Shown piece after piece: positions 38,895 to 52,714 of a stretch of 64,000 nt of DNA; the stretch's first letter is position 1, and each line of letters begins with the position of its first letter. The stretch spans positions 62,001 through 126,000 of the forward strand of contig CAVUFN010000017.1 in NCBI GenBank assembly GCA_963740765.1, read 5' to 3'. A program made the translations under genes and the position numbers. The notes under the pieces were generated by a model that was not told the origin of the DNA, made no database searches, and saw only the letters and a program-made list of their open reading frames with translations. Origin of the DNA: DATLGB01 sp963740765 (GTDB taxonomy: Bacteria; Actinomycetota; Thermoleophilia; Solirubrobacterales; Solirubrobacteraceae).

Positions 38895-40009
38895 AGGTCC
38901 CCATGGCGTCGCCCGTGCTGGGCGAGGAGGAGCTCGCGGCGGTCAAGGCGGTCCTCGACAGCGGGCAGCTGTCCCTCGGCCCGAAGGTCCCGGAGTTCGA
39001 GGCGGCGTTCGCCGGGACGGTCGGCGCGCGGTACGCCTGCGCGGTGTCGTCGGGGACCGCCGGGCTGCACCTGGCCGTCCGCGCCGCCGGGGTGGGCGAG
39101 GGCGACGAGGTGATCACGTCCCCGCTGTCCTTCATCGCCTCCGCCAACGTGATCCTCTACGAGCGCGCGACACCCGTGTTCGTGGACATCGACCCGGACA
39201 CGCTGTGCGTCCCCGCCGCGGCCGTCGAGGCGGCGGTCACCGAGCGCACGCGCGCGGTGCTCCCGGTGTCGATCTTCGGCAAGGCCTGCGAGGTCCCGAC
39301 CGTCGACGTCCCGGTGATCGAGGACGCCGCGGAGGCACTCGGCGCGGTGCGCGACCGCGATCACTCCGCGGTCTACGCCTTCTACCCCAACAAGCAGATG
39401 ACGACGGGGGAGGGCGGGGTCGTCACCACCAACGACCCGGCCGTCAAGGAGCGCATCGACTCCGAGCGCAACCAGGGCCGCGCGCCGAACATGGATTGGC
39501 TCGATCACGACCGGCTCGGCTTCAACTACCGGCTGACCGACATCGCCTGCGCGATCGGGCTCGTCCAGCTCGGGCGGCTCGACGGCATGCTGCGCGACCG
39601 GCAGCGGGTCGCGTCGCTGTACCACCAGGCGCTCGCCGAGCTCGACGTGGAGCCGCTCGACGACGACCGCTCGTGGTTCGTCTACGTGGTCCGCCTCCCG
39701 CGCGGCGTCGATCGCGACGACACCATCCGCGCCCTGCGCGACGAGGGCATTCCGGCCAAGCCGTACCTGCCCGCGATCCACCTGTACTCCTTCTACCGCG
39801 AGCGCTTCGGCTACCGGGAGGGGATGTTCCCGATCGCCGAGGACGTGGCGGCTCGCTCGCTCGCGCTGCCGTTCTTCCCGCAGATGACGGAAGGTCAGGT
39901 CGCGCAGGTCGCCGAGGCGCTCACGCGCGTGCGGTATGCAGTGCGCACGCCGGTCGCGAAGCCGACGACAGGTAGAGAGCAGCGCGATCGTCGTCCCCAC
40001 CGTCGGTGA
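38891..40009 (+). CDS. DegT/DnrJ/EryC1/StrS-type aminotransferase
   Basis: A 372-residue PLP enzyme of the sugar-nucleotide aminotransferase class. It has SSGTAGLHLAVRAAGVGEGDEVITSPLSFIASANVILY, VIEDAAEALGAV, the PLP Lys in FYPNKQMTTGEGG, GFNYRLTDIACAIGL, and a C-terminal PAIHLYSFYRE block. GTG at 38891 overlaps the cimA stop as GTGA; ATG at 38903 is an alternative. Such enzymes usually make amino sugars for cell-surface glycans, but no sugar pathway genes are near. Its coupling to cimA might be transcriptional convenience. The last about 20 residues are Arg-rich and may be beyond the folded domain. Confidence 0.85.
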   Translation: MKVPMASPVLGEEELAAVKAVLDSGQLSLGPKVPEFEAAFAGTVGARYACAVSSGTAGLHLAVRAAGVGEGDEVITSPLSFIASANVILYERATPVFVDIDPDTLCVPAAAVEAAVTERTRAVLPVSIFGKACEVPTVDVPVIEDAAEALGAVRDRDHSAVYAFYPNKQMTTGEGGVVTTNDPAVKERIDSERNQGRAPNMDWLDHDRLGFNYRLTDIACAIGLVQLGRLDGMLRDRQRVASLYHQALAELDVEPLDDDRSWFVYVVRLPRGVDRDDTIRALRDEGIPAKPYLPAIHLYSFYRERFGYREGMFPIAEDVAARSLALPFFPQMTEGQVAQVAEALTRVRYAVRTPVAKPTTGREQRDRRPHRR

Positions 40010-40019
40010 GGCGAGGCAC

Positions 40020-40178
40020 GACCTCGGTGCGGAAGTAGGTCCGGACGGGGAGGGGGCTGATGCGCAACTGCCGCGTCCAGCCCGTCTCGCGGTCGGCGGC
40101 GATGCGCGCGCCCGCGCTCATCGTGGCGACCATGGCCCCGTAGGCGGCCACCGTGACCATGTAGTCACTGAGCGGGAG
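40020..40178 (-). pseudogene. Remnant of an ABC-2 type transporter permease
   Basis: Minus-strand codons from 40178 to 40020 read LPLSDYMVTVAAYGAMVATMSAG..., then RIAADRETGWTRQLRISPLPVRTYFRTEV. This is the conserved segment between membrane helices of ABC-2 family permeases (A/G-rich helix, then R-I-A-x-(D/E)-R-x-x-G-W-x-R-Q-L). Only about 52 residues remain. A stop precedes it at the end of the GNAT gene, and after RTEV the frame runs into unrelated sequence over the DegT gene end. No ATPase partner is present. It looks like a deletion scar between cimA/degT and the GNAT gene. Confidence 0.6.
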
Positions 40179-40796
40179 TCATAGCGGCTTGAGGTACGAG
40201 ACGAAACCCGGACCGCCGACGGCGGCCTCGATGCGGGCCGTCGGGGCGCGCCGCTCGGCCCGCGTGGTGAAGCCGCAGGCCTCGTAGAGCGCGCGTGCGC
40301 CGGTGTTCTGCAATCCGGTGTCCAGCGACACACCTCGGAGTCCGCGCCGCACCGCCTCGTGCTCCGCGTCCTCGAGCAGGGCGGTGGCGACCCCGGCCCG
40401 GCGGTGCCCCGCGGCGACGGCGAGCGCGTCGACGTACAGCGTCCCGGTCACGGGCGCCGGCATGACCGCCGCCGAGGCGCGGAGGTGGCGCGCGACGTGC
40501 GGCCAGTGCTGGGGGCCGAGACGCAGCATCGCCACGGCGAGGAAGTGCCGGGCGAGCGCGTCGCCCGCGTCGGCCGGGAAGGCGACGAGGATGCCCGCCA
40601 CCTCGCCGCCGCGCACGGCGACCCGGCAGCTGTCCCAGCTCGCGGTGTGCCCCGGCCGGGACCAGATCGCCTCCAGGATCCGGCGCGACCGCCGGGCGGA
40701 GCCGGTGAAGGCGTCGTAGTAGGCACGCGAGGACTCGTGGAGCAGGCCGGGGCCGGCGCGATCGTCCTGGCGTGCGTCGCGGACCGTGATCTCCAT
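40179..40796 (-). CDS. GNAT-family N-acetyltransferase
   Basis: A 205-residue acyltransferase. The acetyl-CoA-binding strand-helix appears as LYVDALAVAAGHRRAGVATALLEDAEHEAVRRG (V/A-x-x-x-x-R-x-x-G-x-A pattern), followed by SLDTGLQNTGARALYEACGF, the usual motif-B end. ATG at 40796 (MEITVRDARQDD) is a typical GNAT start; longer readings overlap argH. It is divergent from argH with 24 nt between starts. The substrate cannot be read from sequence. Confidence 0.85.
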   Translation of the reverse strand: MEITVRDARQDDRAGPGLLHESSRAYYDAFTGSARRSRRILEAIWSRPGHTASWDSCRVAVRGGEVAGILVAFPADAGDALARHFLAVAMLRLGPQHWPHVARHLRASAAVMPAPVTGTLYVDALAVAAGHRRAGVATALLEDAEHEAVRRGLRGVSLDTGLQNTGARALYEACGFTTRAERRAPTARIEAAVGGPGFVSYLKPL

Positions 40797-40820
40797 GCGC
40801 CGCCCGTAAGGTACGCGGCC

Positions 40821-42176
40821 GTGTCGCGCTTCTCCGAGCCGCAGGACCCGGTCTTCCGGGCGCTGAACACTTCGTCGGGTTTCGACCGTCGCCTCGCGCC
40901 CTACGACATCGCCCAGTCGCGCGCCCACGCAGCGATGCTCGCGAGCATCGGGGTGCTCGACGCCGCCGAGCGGGAAGCCCTGCACGCCGCGCTGGACACC
41001 GTGGCCGGCGAGCTGGAGACGGGCGCCTTCGCCTGGCACCCCGAGGACGAGGACGTCCACATGGCCGTCGAGCGGCGGGTGACGGAGATCGCCGGCCCCG
41101 CCGGGGGCAAGCTCCACACCGCGCGCAGCCGCAACGACCAGGTCGCCACGGACGTCGCGATGTTCGTGCGCGCCGAGGCCGCCGCGCGCGTGGAGCAGCT
41201 GCACGCGCTGCGGACGGCGCTGGTCGAGGCCGCCGCGCGCCATCTGGACTGGCCGATGCCCGGCTACACGCACCTGCAGCGCGCCCAGCCGGTCTACCTC
41301 GGCCACCACCTGCTCGCCTACTACTGGATGTTCACCCGCGACGCCGGTCGGTTCGAGTTCGCGATCGCAGCGTCCGACCGGCTGCCGCTCGGCGCGGGCG
41401 CGCTGGCGGGCGTCAACTTCCCGACCGACCGCCGCGCGGTCGCCGCCGAGCTCGGCTTCGCGGGGGTCGTGCCCAACTCGATCGACGCGGTCTCCAACCG
41501 CGACTTCGTGCTCGACTTCCTGGCCGCGGCCGCGACCTGCGCCACCCACCTGTCCCGGCTCGGCGCGGAGATCGTGCTGTGGTCGAGCGAGGAGTTCGGC
41601 TTCGCCGAGGTCGCCGACGCCTGGGCGTCGGGCTCGTCGATCATGCCGCAGAAGAAGAACCCCGACGCGGCCGAGCTGCTGCGCGGCAAGGCGCCGCGCG
41701 TCGTCGCCCACCTCTCCGCGCTCCACGGCGTCATGCACGGCCTCCCGCTCACCTACAACAAGGACATGCAGGAGGACAAGGAGGGCCTGTTCGACACGGT
41801 CGACACCCTCGACCTGTGCCTGGCCGCCGCCACCGGGATGATCGCCGGGATGACGTTCCGGCGCGAGGCGCTGGCCACGGCCTCCGGCGACGAGATGATC
41901 GCCGCCGTCGACATCGCCGATCTGCTCGTGCGCCGCGGCGTGCCGTTCCGGTCCGCCCACGGCGTCGTCGCGACCCTGGTGCGGGTGGCGGTGGACTCGC
42001 AGCGGAGGCTGTCGCAGTTGTCGCTGGAGGAGATCCGCGCGGCCTCCGACGTCCTCGACGACGAGTACTACGAGGTCCTGAACGCGTCTTCGTGGCTCGA
42101 GTCGAAGGTCTCCGAGGGCGGGACGGCGCTGGACCGGGTGCGCGAGCAGCTCGAGCTCGCCCGTGCCGGGCTCTGA
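40821..42176 (+). CDS. argH: Argininosuccinate lyase
   Basis: Last enzyme of arginine synthesis, splitting argininosuccinate into arginine and fumarate. GTG at 40821 gives 451 residues. Family motifs: EDVHMAVERRVTEI, the HTARSRNDQVATD block, PGYTHLQRAQPVYLGHHLLAY with the catalytic His, and the signature loop SGSSIMPQKKNPDAAELLRGK. It is separate from other arg genes. The downstream mpg gene overlaps its end by 14 nt, so they are probably co-transcribed. Confidence 0.96.
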   Translation: MSRFSEPQDPVFRALNTSSGFDRRLAPYDIAQSRAHAAMLASIGVLDAAEREALHAALDTVAGELETGAFAWHPEDEDVHMAVERRVTEIAGPAGGKLHTARSRNDQVATDVAMFVRAEAAARVEQLHALRTALVEAAARHLDWPMPGYTHLQRAQPVYLGHHLLAYYWMFTRDAGRFEFAIAASDRLPLGAGALAGVNFPTDRRAVAAELGFAGVVPNSIDAVSNRDFVLDFLAAAATCATHLSRLGAEIVLWSSEEFGFAEVADAWASGSSIMPQKKNPDAAELLRGKAPRVVAHLSALHGVMHGLPLTYNKDMQEDKEGLFDTVDTLDLCLAAATGMIAGMTFRREALATASGDEMIAAVDIADLLVRRGVPFRSAHGVVATLVRVAVDSQRRLSQLSLEEIRAASDVLDDEYYEVLNASSWLESKVSEGGTALDRVREQLELARAGL

Positions 42177-42714
42177 GTTCTACGACCGGCCCGTGCTCGA
42201 GGTCGCGCGGGACCTCGTCGGCTGCGAGGTCTCCCACGCGGGTACCGCGGGGGTCATCGTCGAGACGGAGGCCTACCACGAGACCGAGCCGGCCTGCCAC
42301 GCCTTCGTCGGCGTCACCCCGCGCACGCGGGTCCTCTTCGGGCCGCCCGGGACCGCCTACGTCTACCGCTCCTACGGGATCCACGCGCTGCTCAACGCCG
42401 TGTGCGAGGAGGAGGGCGTGGGCGCCGCCGTGCTGATCCGGGCGCTGGAGCCGACCGCCGGTGTGGACCTGATGGCGCGGCGGCGCGGCCGGGCCGCCGG
42501 GCTGTGCGACGGCCCCGGCAAGCTCACGCAGGCGCTCGGGATCGAGATGGGGGAGAACGCGACGTCGCTGCTGGACGGGCCGGTGCGGATCGCGATCCGG
42601 GACCCGCTGCCCGTCGTCACCGGCCGTCGCATCGGCATCACCAAGGCGGCCGAGCTGCCGTGGCGCTTCTGCGCCGTCGGCTCCCGGCACGTGTCCCGTC
42701 CGTGGCCGAAGTGA
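42163..42714 (+). CDS. mpg: 3-Methyladenine DNA glycosylase (AAG/MPG type)
   Basis: Removes alkylated purines in base-excision repair. The 183-residue product has the AAG fold marks: LARDLVG-like VARDLVGCEVS, VETEAYHETEPACHAF with the catalytic Glu, RTRVLFGPPGTAYVYRSYGIHALLN, and AAVLIRALEP...DGPGKLTQALGI. GTG at 42163 overlaps the argH stop by 14 nt; no better start exists. The short N-terminus is usual for bacterial Mpg. The flanking argH and HD-like genes give no repair context. Confidence 0.92.
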   Translation: MPGSEFYDRPVLEVARDLVGCEVSHAGTAGVIVETEAYHETEPACHAFVGVTPRTRVLFGPPGTAYVYRSYGIHALLNAVCEEEGVGAAVLIRALEPTAGVDLMARRRGRAAGLCDGPGKLTQALGIEMGENATSLLDGPVRIAIRDPLPVVTGRRIGITKAAELPWRFCAVGSRHVSRPWPK

Positions 42715-42751
42715 CCTGGGGGCCCGCCTCCGGCGACCCGTTAGGACCGTC

Positions 42752-43282
42752 GTGACGTCGGTGGAAGACGGGTCGCCTCCGGCACCCCTGGAGGAAGCCA
42801 TCCGGGCCGACCGCGAGTGGCAGGCGGGGGTCGCCTGCCGTTTCTCGGGGCCGGGCCACCCGGAGGAGACCGTCGGCGATCACGTCGACGAGGTGCTCGC
42901 GAACGTCGAGCGCGAGCCGGCGGAGCTGCGCGAGCGGCTGCGCGTGATCGCGCTCGTCCACGACGCGTTCAAGCACCGGGTGCGCTGGTGGCACCCGGGC
43001 CGCACGGACCACGCCGCCATCGCCGCCCGCTTCGCGCGCCGCCACACCGACGACCCCACCGTGCTCAAGGTCGTCCGGCGCCACGACGACGCCTACCGCG
43101 CGTGGCGGTTCGGGCACCGGACCGGGCAGTGGTGGCTCGCCCGCCGCAAGGCGCGCGCCCTGATCCGCGACCTCGGCGACGACCTCGGCCTGTACCTCGC
43201 CTTCTACCGCTGCGACAACGCGACGGGCGACAAGTCCTCCGAGCCGCTCGCGTGGTTCGGGGAGCTGGTCAGGGCGTCGTAG
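42752..43282 (+). CDS. HD-domain-like protein
   Basis: A 176-residue soluble protein. It has a divergent HD pattern: DHVDEVLANV, then RVIALVHDAFKHRV (His-Asp pair), then HTDDPTVLKVVRRHDDAYRAWRFG (a second His-Asp pair). This order fits HD phosphohydrolases, but I cannot assign a substrate. GTG at 42752 is used; it lies 37 nt after mpg. Its last 14 nt overlap the end of the convergent PBP gene, leaving no space for a terminator. A GHRTGQWWLARRKAR stretch near the end is unusual and basic. Confidence 0.65.
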   Translation: MTSVEDGSPPAPLEEAIRADREWQAGVACRFSGPGHPEETVGDHVDEVLANVEREPAELRERLRVIALVHDAFKHRVRWWHPGRTDHAAIAARFARRHTDDPTVLKVVRRHDDAYRAWRFGHRTGQWWLARRKARALIRDLGDDLGLYLAFYRCDNATGDKSSEPLAWFGELVRAS

Positions 43283-45548
43283 GGGCGGTGGCGCCGCCCT
43301 GGTCCACCCCGGTGTCGGGCGTGGTCGGGGTGGTGGGCTGGGTGTCCGCCGGCGGCGTGGTGTCGGTCTGCGTGCCGCCGCCGGTGTCCGTCTCCGGCGC
43401 TGCGGGCGCGGTGTCGTCCGTGCTCGGCGCGGTGGTGGGCGCCGGAGTCGTCGCGCCGGGGACGCTCGTCGCCGCCGTGGAGGGGACGTCGTCGGTCTTG
43501 TCGCCCTCGTCGGGCGGGTGGAGCGCCAGCGCGGCGTTCATGAACGTCGCGAAGATCGACGCGGGGTAGGTGCCGCCCGCGACCGGCTCGCCCTGGTAGG
43601 CGAAGGTCGGCGGTTCCATCGACTTGACGGAGTCCGGGTAGCCGATCCACACCGCCACCGTGTAGTCGGGCGACCAGCCGACGAACCAGGCGTCGCCGTA
43701 GTTCTCCGTCGTCCCCGTCTTCCCGGCGATGGCAACGCCGCCGACGGCCGCGCGCTTGCCCGAGCCGATCCGGACGACCCCCTGCAGCAGGGACTGGACG
43801 TTGGCCGCGACGCCGTCGTCGAGGATCCGGTCCTCCTGGGTCTTGTTGATCGCCTTCTTACCGGTGAGCAGGCGGGCGGAGTGGCCGTCGGGGTCGTCGA
43901 TGCGCTTGATGCCGACGGGGCCGGGAGCGGTGCCCTCCTCGTCGTTGCGCATGAAGGAGGCGGCCCCGGGGCTCAGCGTCCCGTACGTGAGCTTGCCGCC
44001 CTGGGCGAAGGACTCGTAGGCGTGCGCCATGTCCAGCACGCTGACGCCCTCCCTGAGGCCGCCGAGCGTCATCGCGTAGTTGCTCGAGATCGGCGTCCGG
44101 ACGCCCAGCTTGTGTGCGAGGCGGGCGATCTTGCGGGTCCCGAGCTTGATGCCGAGCTCGGAGAACACCGAATTGTCGGAGAAGGCGGTCGCGTTGGCGA
44201 GCGTGGTCACCCCGGAGTAGGCGTCGTCGTAGTTGTTGACCACGAAGGCCTCGGTGCAGTCGCCGCTCTTGCTCTTGGTGACGCAGAACTCCTTCTTGCG
44301 CGACGTGAAGGTGGCGTTGGGGCTGATGCCCTCCTTGAGCGCCTGGGCGAGGATGAACGGCTTGAAGGACGAACCGGGCTGGCGCTGGCCCTGGGTGGCC
44401 AGGTTGAACGGGCGCTGGTTGTACTGGGAGTCCTGCCCGCCGACCATCGCGAGCACCTCGCTCGTGTTGTTGTCGAGCACGACCATCGCGCCCGCAGGGG
44501 TCCCGTTGCGGCCGGGCGTCGGGCCGAGCCACTGCGTGATCGACTGCTGAGCGGCCTCCTGCAGGTCCGGGTCGATCGTGGTGCGGATCTTCAACCCGCC
44601 CTCGAAGGCGCGGCCGGCGCCGACCTGGTCGACCACCTGCTGGCGGACCCAGGTCGTGAAGTACGGGTACTTGGAGGTCTGCGAGGGCGGGTGGACCTCG
44701 GCGCGGTTCGGGACCGGCGCGTCGAGCGCCTCCTCGTACTGCTGGGCGGTGATGTACTCCTGCTCGCGCATGCGGGTGAGGACGACGTCGCGGCGCTCCT
44801 TGGCGGCGACGGGGTGCGCGACGGGGTCGAAGGCGGTCGGGTTGGCGACGACGCCGGCGATCAACGCCGCCTGCGGGGGCGTGAGCAGCTCCGCGCAGCG
44901 GCGCTGGGTCGAGCGGCTCCCGCACTGGGGCGCGACGCCCCCGAGGCCGAACTCGGAGCCGAAGTAGGTGCGCGACGCGGCCTCGATCCCGTAGGCGCCG
45001 TTGCCGAAGTAGATGGTGTTGAGGTAGTTGCGCAGGATGCGCTCCTTGTCCCACTTGCGCGTCATGTGGAAGGCCATGGCCGACTCGCGCAGCTTCTGGA
45101 AGACGGTGCGGTCGCTCTGGGCCTCGAGCCGGTTCTTGACGAGCTGCTGGGCGATGGTCGACCCGCCCTGGGCCGCCTTGCGCTGGACGACGTCCTGAAT
45201 GGCGGCGCGGGCGATGCCGCGCAGGTCGACGCCCGAATTGGTGTAGAAGCGGCGGTCCTCGATCGCCACGATGGCGTGCTTCATCACCGGCGCGATCTCG
45301 TTGGAGCGGACCAGCAGCCGGTTCTCGTTGCCCGTGAGGACCCCGAGGTCGTGGTTCTGGCGGTCGTAGATGTGCGACGGGCGGCTCGACACGTCGAGCA
45401 CGTCGATCTCCGGAAGGTCGGACGCGACCGCCATCATCATCCCGAAGACGGCCGAGATGACGGCCAGGACGCTGAGCCCCGAGAGCACGAAGAGGAGCCG
45501 CAGCTTGCGGACCCGGGTACGGGGGCGGGGTTGTTCGGAGGACTCCAT
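43269..45548 (-). CDS. Class A penicillin-binding protein (PBP1-like)
   Basis: Bifunctional peptidoglycan synthase, 759 residues, membrane-anchored and facing outward. ATG at 45548 gives a short basic cytoplasmic start (MESSEQPRPRTRVRKLR), then one membrane helix (LLFVLSGLSVLAVISAVFGM). The GT51 transglycosylase domain has VAIEDRRFY, AQGGSTIAQQLVKN and NTIYFGNGAYGIEAAS. The transpeptidase domain has the SxxK in PGSSFKPFI, SxN in AFSDNSV and KTGTT near the end. The last about 75 residues are Pro/Thr-rich and likely disordered, possibly wall-spanning. It is divergent from tyrS (43 nt between starts). Confidence 0.95.
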   Translation of the reverse strand: MESSEQPRPRTRVRKLRLLFVLSGLSVLAVISAVFGMMMAVASDLPEIDVLDVSSRPSHIYDRQNHDLGVLTGNENRLLVRSNEIAPVMKHAIVAIEDRRFYTNSGVDLRGIARAAIQDVVQRKAAQGGSTIAQQLVKNRLEAQSDRTVFQKLRESAMAFHMTRKWDKERILRNYLNTIYFGNGAYGIEAASRTYFGSEFGLGGVAPQCGSRSTQRRCAELLTPPQAALIAGVVANPTAFDPVAHPVAAKERRDVVLTRMREQEYITAQQYEEALDAPVPNRAEVHPPSQTSKYPYFTTWVRQQVVDQVGAGRAFEGGLKIRTTIDPDLQEAAQQSITQWLGPTPGRNGTPAGAMVVLDNNTSEVLAMVGGQDSQYNQRPFNLATQGQRQPGSSFKPFILAQALKEGISPNATFTSRKKEFCVTKSKSGDCTEAFVVNNYDDAYSGVTTLANATAFSDNSVFSELGIKLGTRKIARLAHKLGVRTPISSNYAMTLGGLREGVSVLDMAHAYESFAQGGKLTYGTLSPGAASFMRNDEEGTAPGPVGIKRIDDPDGHSARLLTGKKAINKTQEDRILDDGVAANVQSLLQGVVRIGSGKRAAVGGVAIAGKTGTTENYGDAWFVGWSPDYTVAVWIGYPDSVKSMEPPTFAYQGEPVAGGTYPASIFATFMNAALALHPPDEGDKTDDVPSTAATSVPGATTPAPTTAPSTDDTAPAAPETDTGGGTQTDTTPPADTQPTTPTTPDTGVDQGGATAPTTP

Positions 45549-45591
45549 AACCCGCTCAAGCAGGTTAGGAGGACCGCTTACCATCGCCCCG

Positions 45592-46743
45592 GTGAGCGTG
45601 GCCGACTTCCTCACCCGCAACGCCGTCGACTGCCTGCCCGCGGGCGAGCTGGAACGCCGCCTGGCCGCGGGCAAGCCGCTGCGGGTCAAGCTCGGCATCG
45701 ACCCGACGGCCGCCGACATCCACCTCGGCCACACGGTCGTGCTGCAGAAGCTGCGCGAGTTCCAGGACGCCGGCCACGTCGCCGTCCTGATCGTCGGTGA
45801 CTACACGGCGCGGGTCGGGGATCCCTCCGGGCGCTCGGCCACGCGGCCCGTCCTGTCGGGCGAGGAGATCGACGCGCACGCGCGCACGTACGTGGAACAG
45901 GCTTCCAAGGTCCTGCTCGGCGGGGACCGGCTCGAGGTGCGCCGCAACTCCGAATGGCTCGACATGCCGATGGAGGACCTCTTCCGGCTCGTGCGGGTCC
46001 CGACCATCGCCCGGCTGCTGGAGCGCGACGACTTCGCCAAGCGCTACGCCGCCCACCAGCCGATCTCACTGCTGGAGATGCTCTATCCGGTGCTGCAGGG
46101 CTACGACTCGGTGTGCGTGCGGGCCGACGTCGAGCTCGGCGGGACCGATCAGACCTTCAACCTGCTGATGGGACGCGACCTGCAGACGGCCTACGGGCAG
46201 GTGCCGCAGGTCATCCTGACCACGCCGCTGATCAACGGCATCGACGGCGCGCGCAAGATGTCGAAGTCCTACGACAACCAGGTGGGCATCACGGACGCAC
46301 CCGAGGAGATGTTCGGGCGCACCATGCGGCTCCCGGACACGGAGCTGGCGACCTGGTACGACGTGCTGCTCGGGCAGCCGGTCGAGACCTCGCCGCGCGA
46401 CGCCAAGCGCGCCCTCGCGCGGGCGCTGATCGCGCGTTTTCACGATGCGGGCGCCGCTGCGCGCGCCGAGGAGCACTTCGATCGCGTGTTCGTCCAGAAG
46501 GGTGCGCCGGACGACGTGCCCGATCACGCCTTCTCCGGGGACGGGGCCGCGGTGCATCTGCCGGCCCTGATCGCCGACGCGTTCGGGGGCTCGCGGTCGG
46601 ACGCGCGACGCATGCTCACCGGGGGTGGGGTACGCCTCGATGGCGTGGTTGTCACGGATCTCGACGTGGCTCCTGAGGCGCTCGACGAGCGCACGCTCCA
46701 GGTCGGCAAGCGGCGCTTCGTCAGGCTGCGCAGAGCCGGCTGA
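45592..46743 (+). CDS. tyrS: Tyrosyl-tRNA synthetase
   Basis: Class I aminoacyl-tRNA synthetase for tyrosine. The product has the HIGH-like IHLGHTVVLQKL, GDYTARVGDPSGR, GGTDQTFNLLMGRDLQ, and KMSKSYDNQVG, and a C-terminal S4 RNA-binding domain (about 320-383, SDARRMLTGGGVRLDG). GTG at 45592 gives 383 residues. No good SD lies directly before it. A perfect AGGAGGA (45567-45573) lies 9 nt before an in-frame ATC at 45583, which would be a non-canonical start three codons upstream. The rrn operon follows about 300 nt downstream. Subgroup (TyrRS-S versus -Z) was not resolved. Confidence 0.94.
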   Translation: MSVADFLTRNAVDCLPAGELERRLAAGKPLRVKLGIDPTAADIHLGHTVVLQKLREFQDAGHVAVLIVGDYTARVGDPSGRSATRPVLSGEEIDAHARTYVEQASKVLLGGDRLEVRRNSEWLDMPMEDLFRLVRVPTIARLLERDDFAKRYAAHQPISLLEMLYPVLQGYDSVCVRADVELGGTDQTFNLLMGRDLQTAYGQVPQVILTTPLINGIDGARKMSKSYDNQVGITDAPEEMFGRTMRLPDTELATWYDVLLGQPVETSPRDAKRALARALIARFHDAGAAARAEEHFDRVFVQKGAPDDVPDHAFSGDGAAVHLPALIADAFGGSRSDARRMLTGGGVRLDGVVVTDLDVAPEALDERTLQVGKRRFVRLRRAG

Positions 46744-46856
46744 GACCCTGCTACCTTCTCCGGTCGCTCAGGAGTGGCCGCGGCCGTCTGGACGCGCTAA
46801 CATCCTTTGCCCGCTTGAACCGAGGAGACCCCTCGCGAGATAGCCGCCGGTCTTTG

Positions 46857-52051
<5,195 letters not shown>

Positions 52052-52083
52052 TTCAGGGCCCGCCCGAGCGCGGTCTCGACAAG

Positions 52084-52199
<116 letters not shown>

Positions 52200-52213
52200 T
52201 TATTTATGACTTG

Positions 52214-52234
52214 GAGCCCCTGCGGGGGCTCTTT
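52214..52234 (+). terminator. Rho-independent terminator of the rrn operon
   Basis: GAGCCCC (52214-52220), loop TGCG, GGGGCTC (52225-52231), then TTTGTCGTT. A 7-bp GC stem followed by a T-rich run 15 nt after 5S rRNA. It also lies just downstream of the convergent cupin gene end. Confidence 0.85.
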
Positions 52235-52245
52235 GTCGTTAATGC

Positions 52246-52713
52246 CTACGGGCGCGGCTCGCGGTCCCAGTAGTCACGAGCGTCCTCGCGGCGGAACAGG
52301 TACCGCAGGTCGGGGCCGAAGACCCCGATCTTGTCGCCCGTGGGGTACACGGTGGCCGCGCATTGCGCGCGCTCGCCGATGATCACGATGCGCAGTGGTT
52401 CAGCAGCCGTGTTGCCGATCTGATGCGCGCCCGCCGGGCCGCGCGCGAAGCACACGATCTCGCCGGCGGCGACCGCCTCCTCACCGTCGGGCGTGCGCAC
52501 CGTCGCCGTCCCCTCGAGGACGAACAGCCATTCCTCCTCGACGAGCTCGTAGTGGTACGGGCAGACCCACTCGCCCGGGGCCAGGATGGCGACGGTTCCC
52601 GACAGCCGCTCCGCGCCGATGTTGTCGCGCAGCTTCGCGTACGGGGATCCATAACCCTCCGGCTCGGACGCGTCGGCCTCGAGCGGGCCGTCGAGGACGT
52701 TGAACACCCTCAC
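52246..52713 (-). CDS. Cupin-domain protein (paralogue 1)
   Basis: A 155-residue single-cupin protein. Motif 1 is visible as GEWVCPYHYELVEEEWLFVLEG and motif 2 as GEIVCFARGPAGAHQIGN; His and Glu residues can bind a metal. GTG at 52713 starts one base after the stop of the next cupin gene upstream (52715), so both are surely co-translated. It is 155 residues long, exactly as its neighbour, and aligns with it throughout, so this is a tandem duplication. The C-terminus has RYLFRREDARDYWDREPRP. Enzyme or sensor activity is unknown. Confidence 0.8.
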   Translation of the reverse strand: MRVFNVLDGPLEADASEPEGYGSPYAKLRDNIGAERLSGTVAILAPGEWVCPYHYELVEEEWLFVLEGTATVRTPDGEEAVAAGEIVCFARGPAGAHQIGNTAAEPLRIVIIGERAQCAATVYPTGDKIGVFGPDLRYLFRREDARDYWDREPRP

Positions 52714-52714
52714 G

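Noticed and set aside
43518..45800. Long plus-strand open frame opposite the PBP gene (760 codons)
   Set aside because: Antisense to a complete class A PBP; composition is that of a reversed coding strand, with no recognisable domain.
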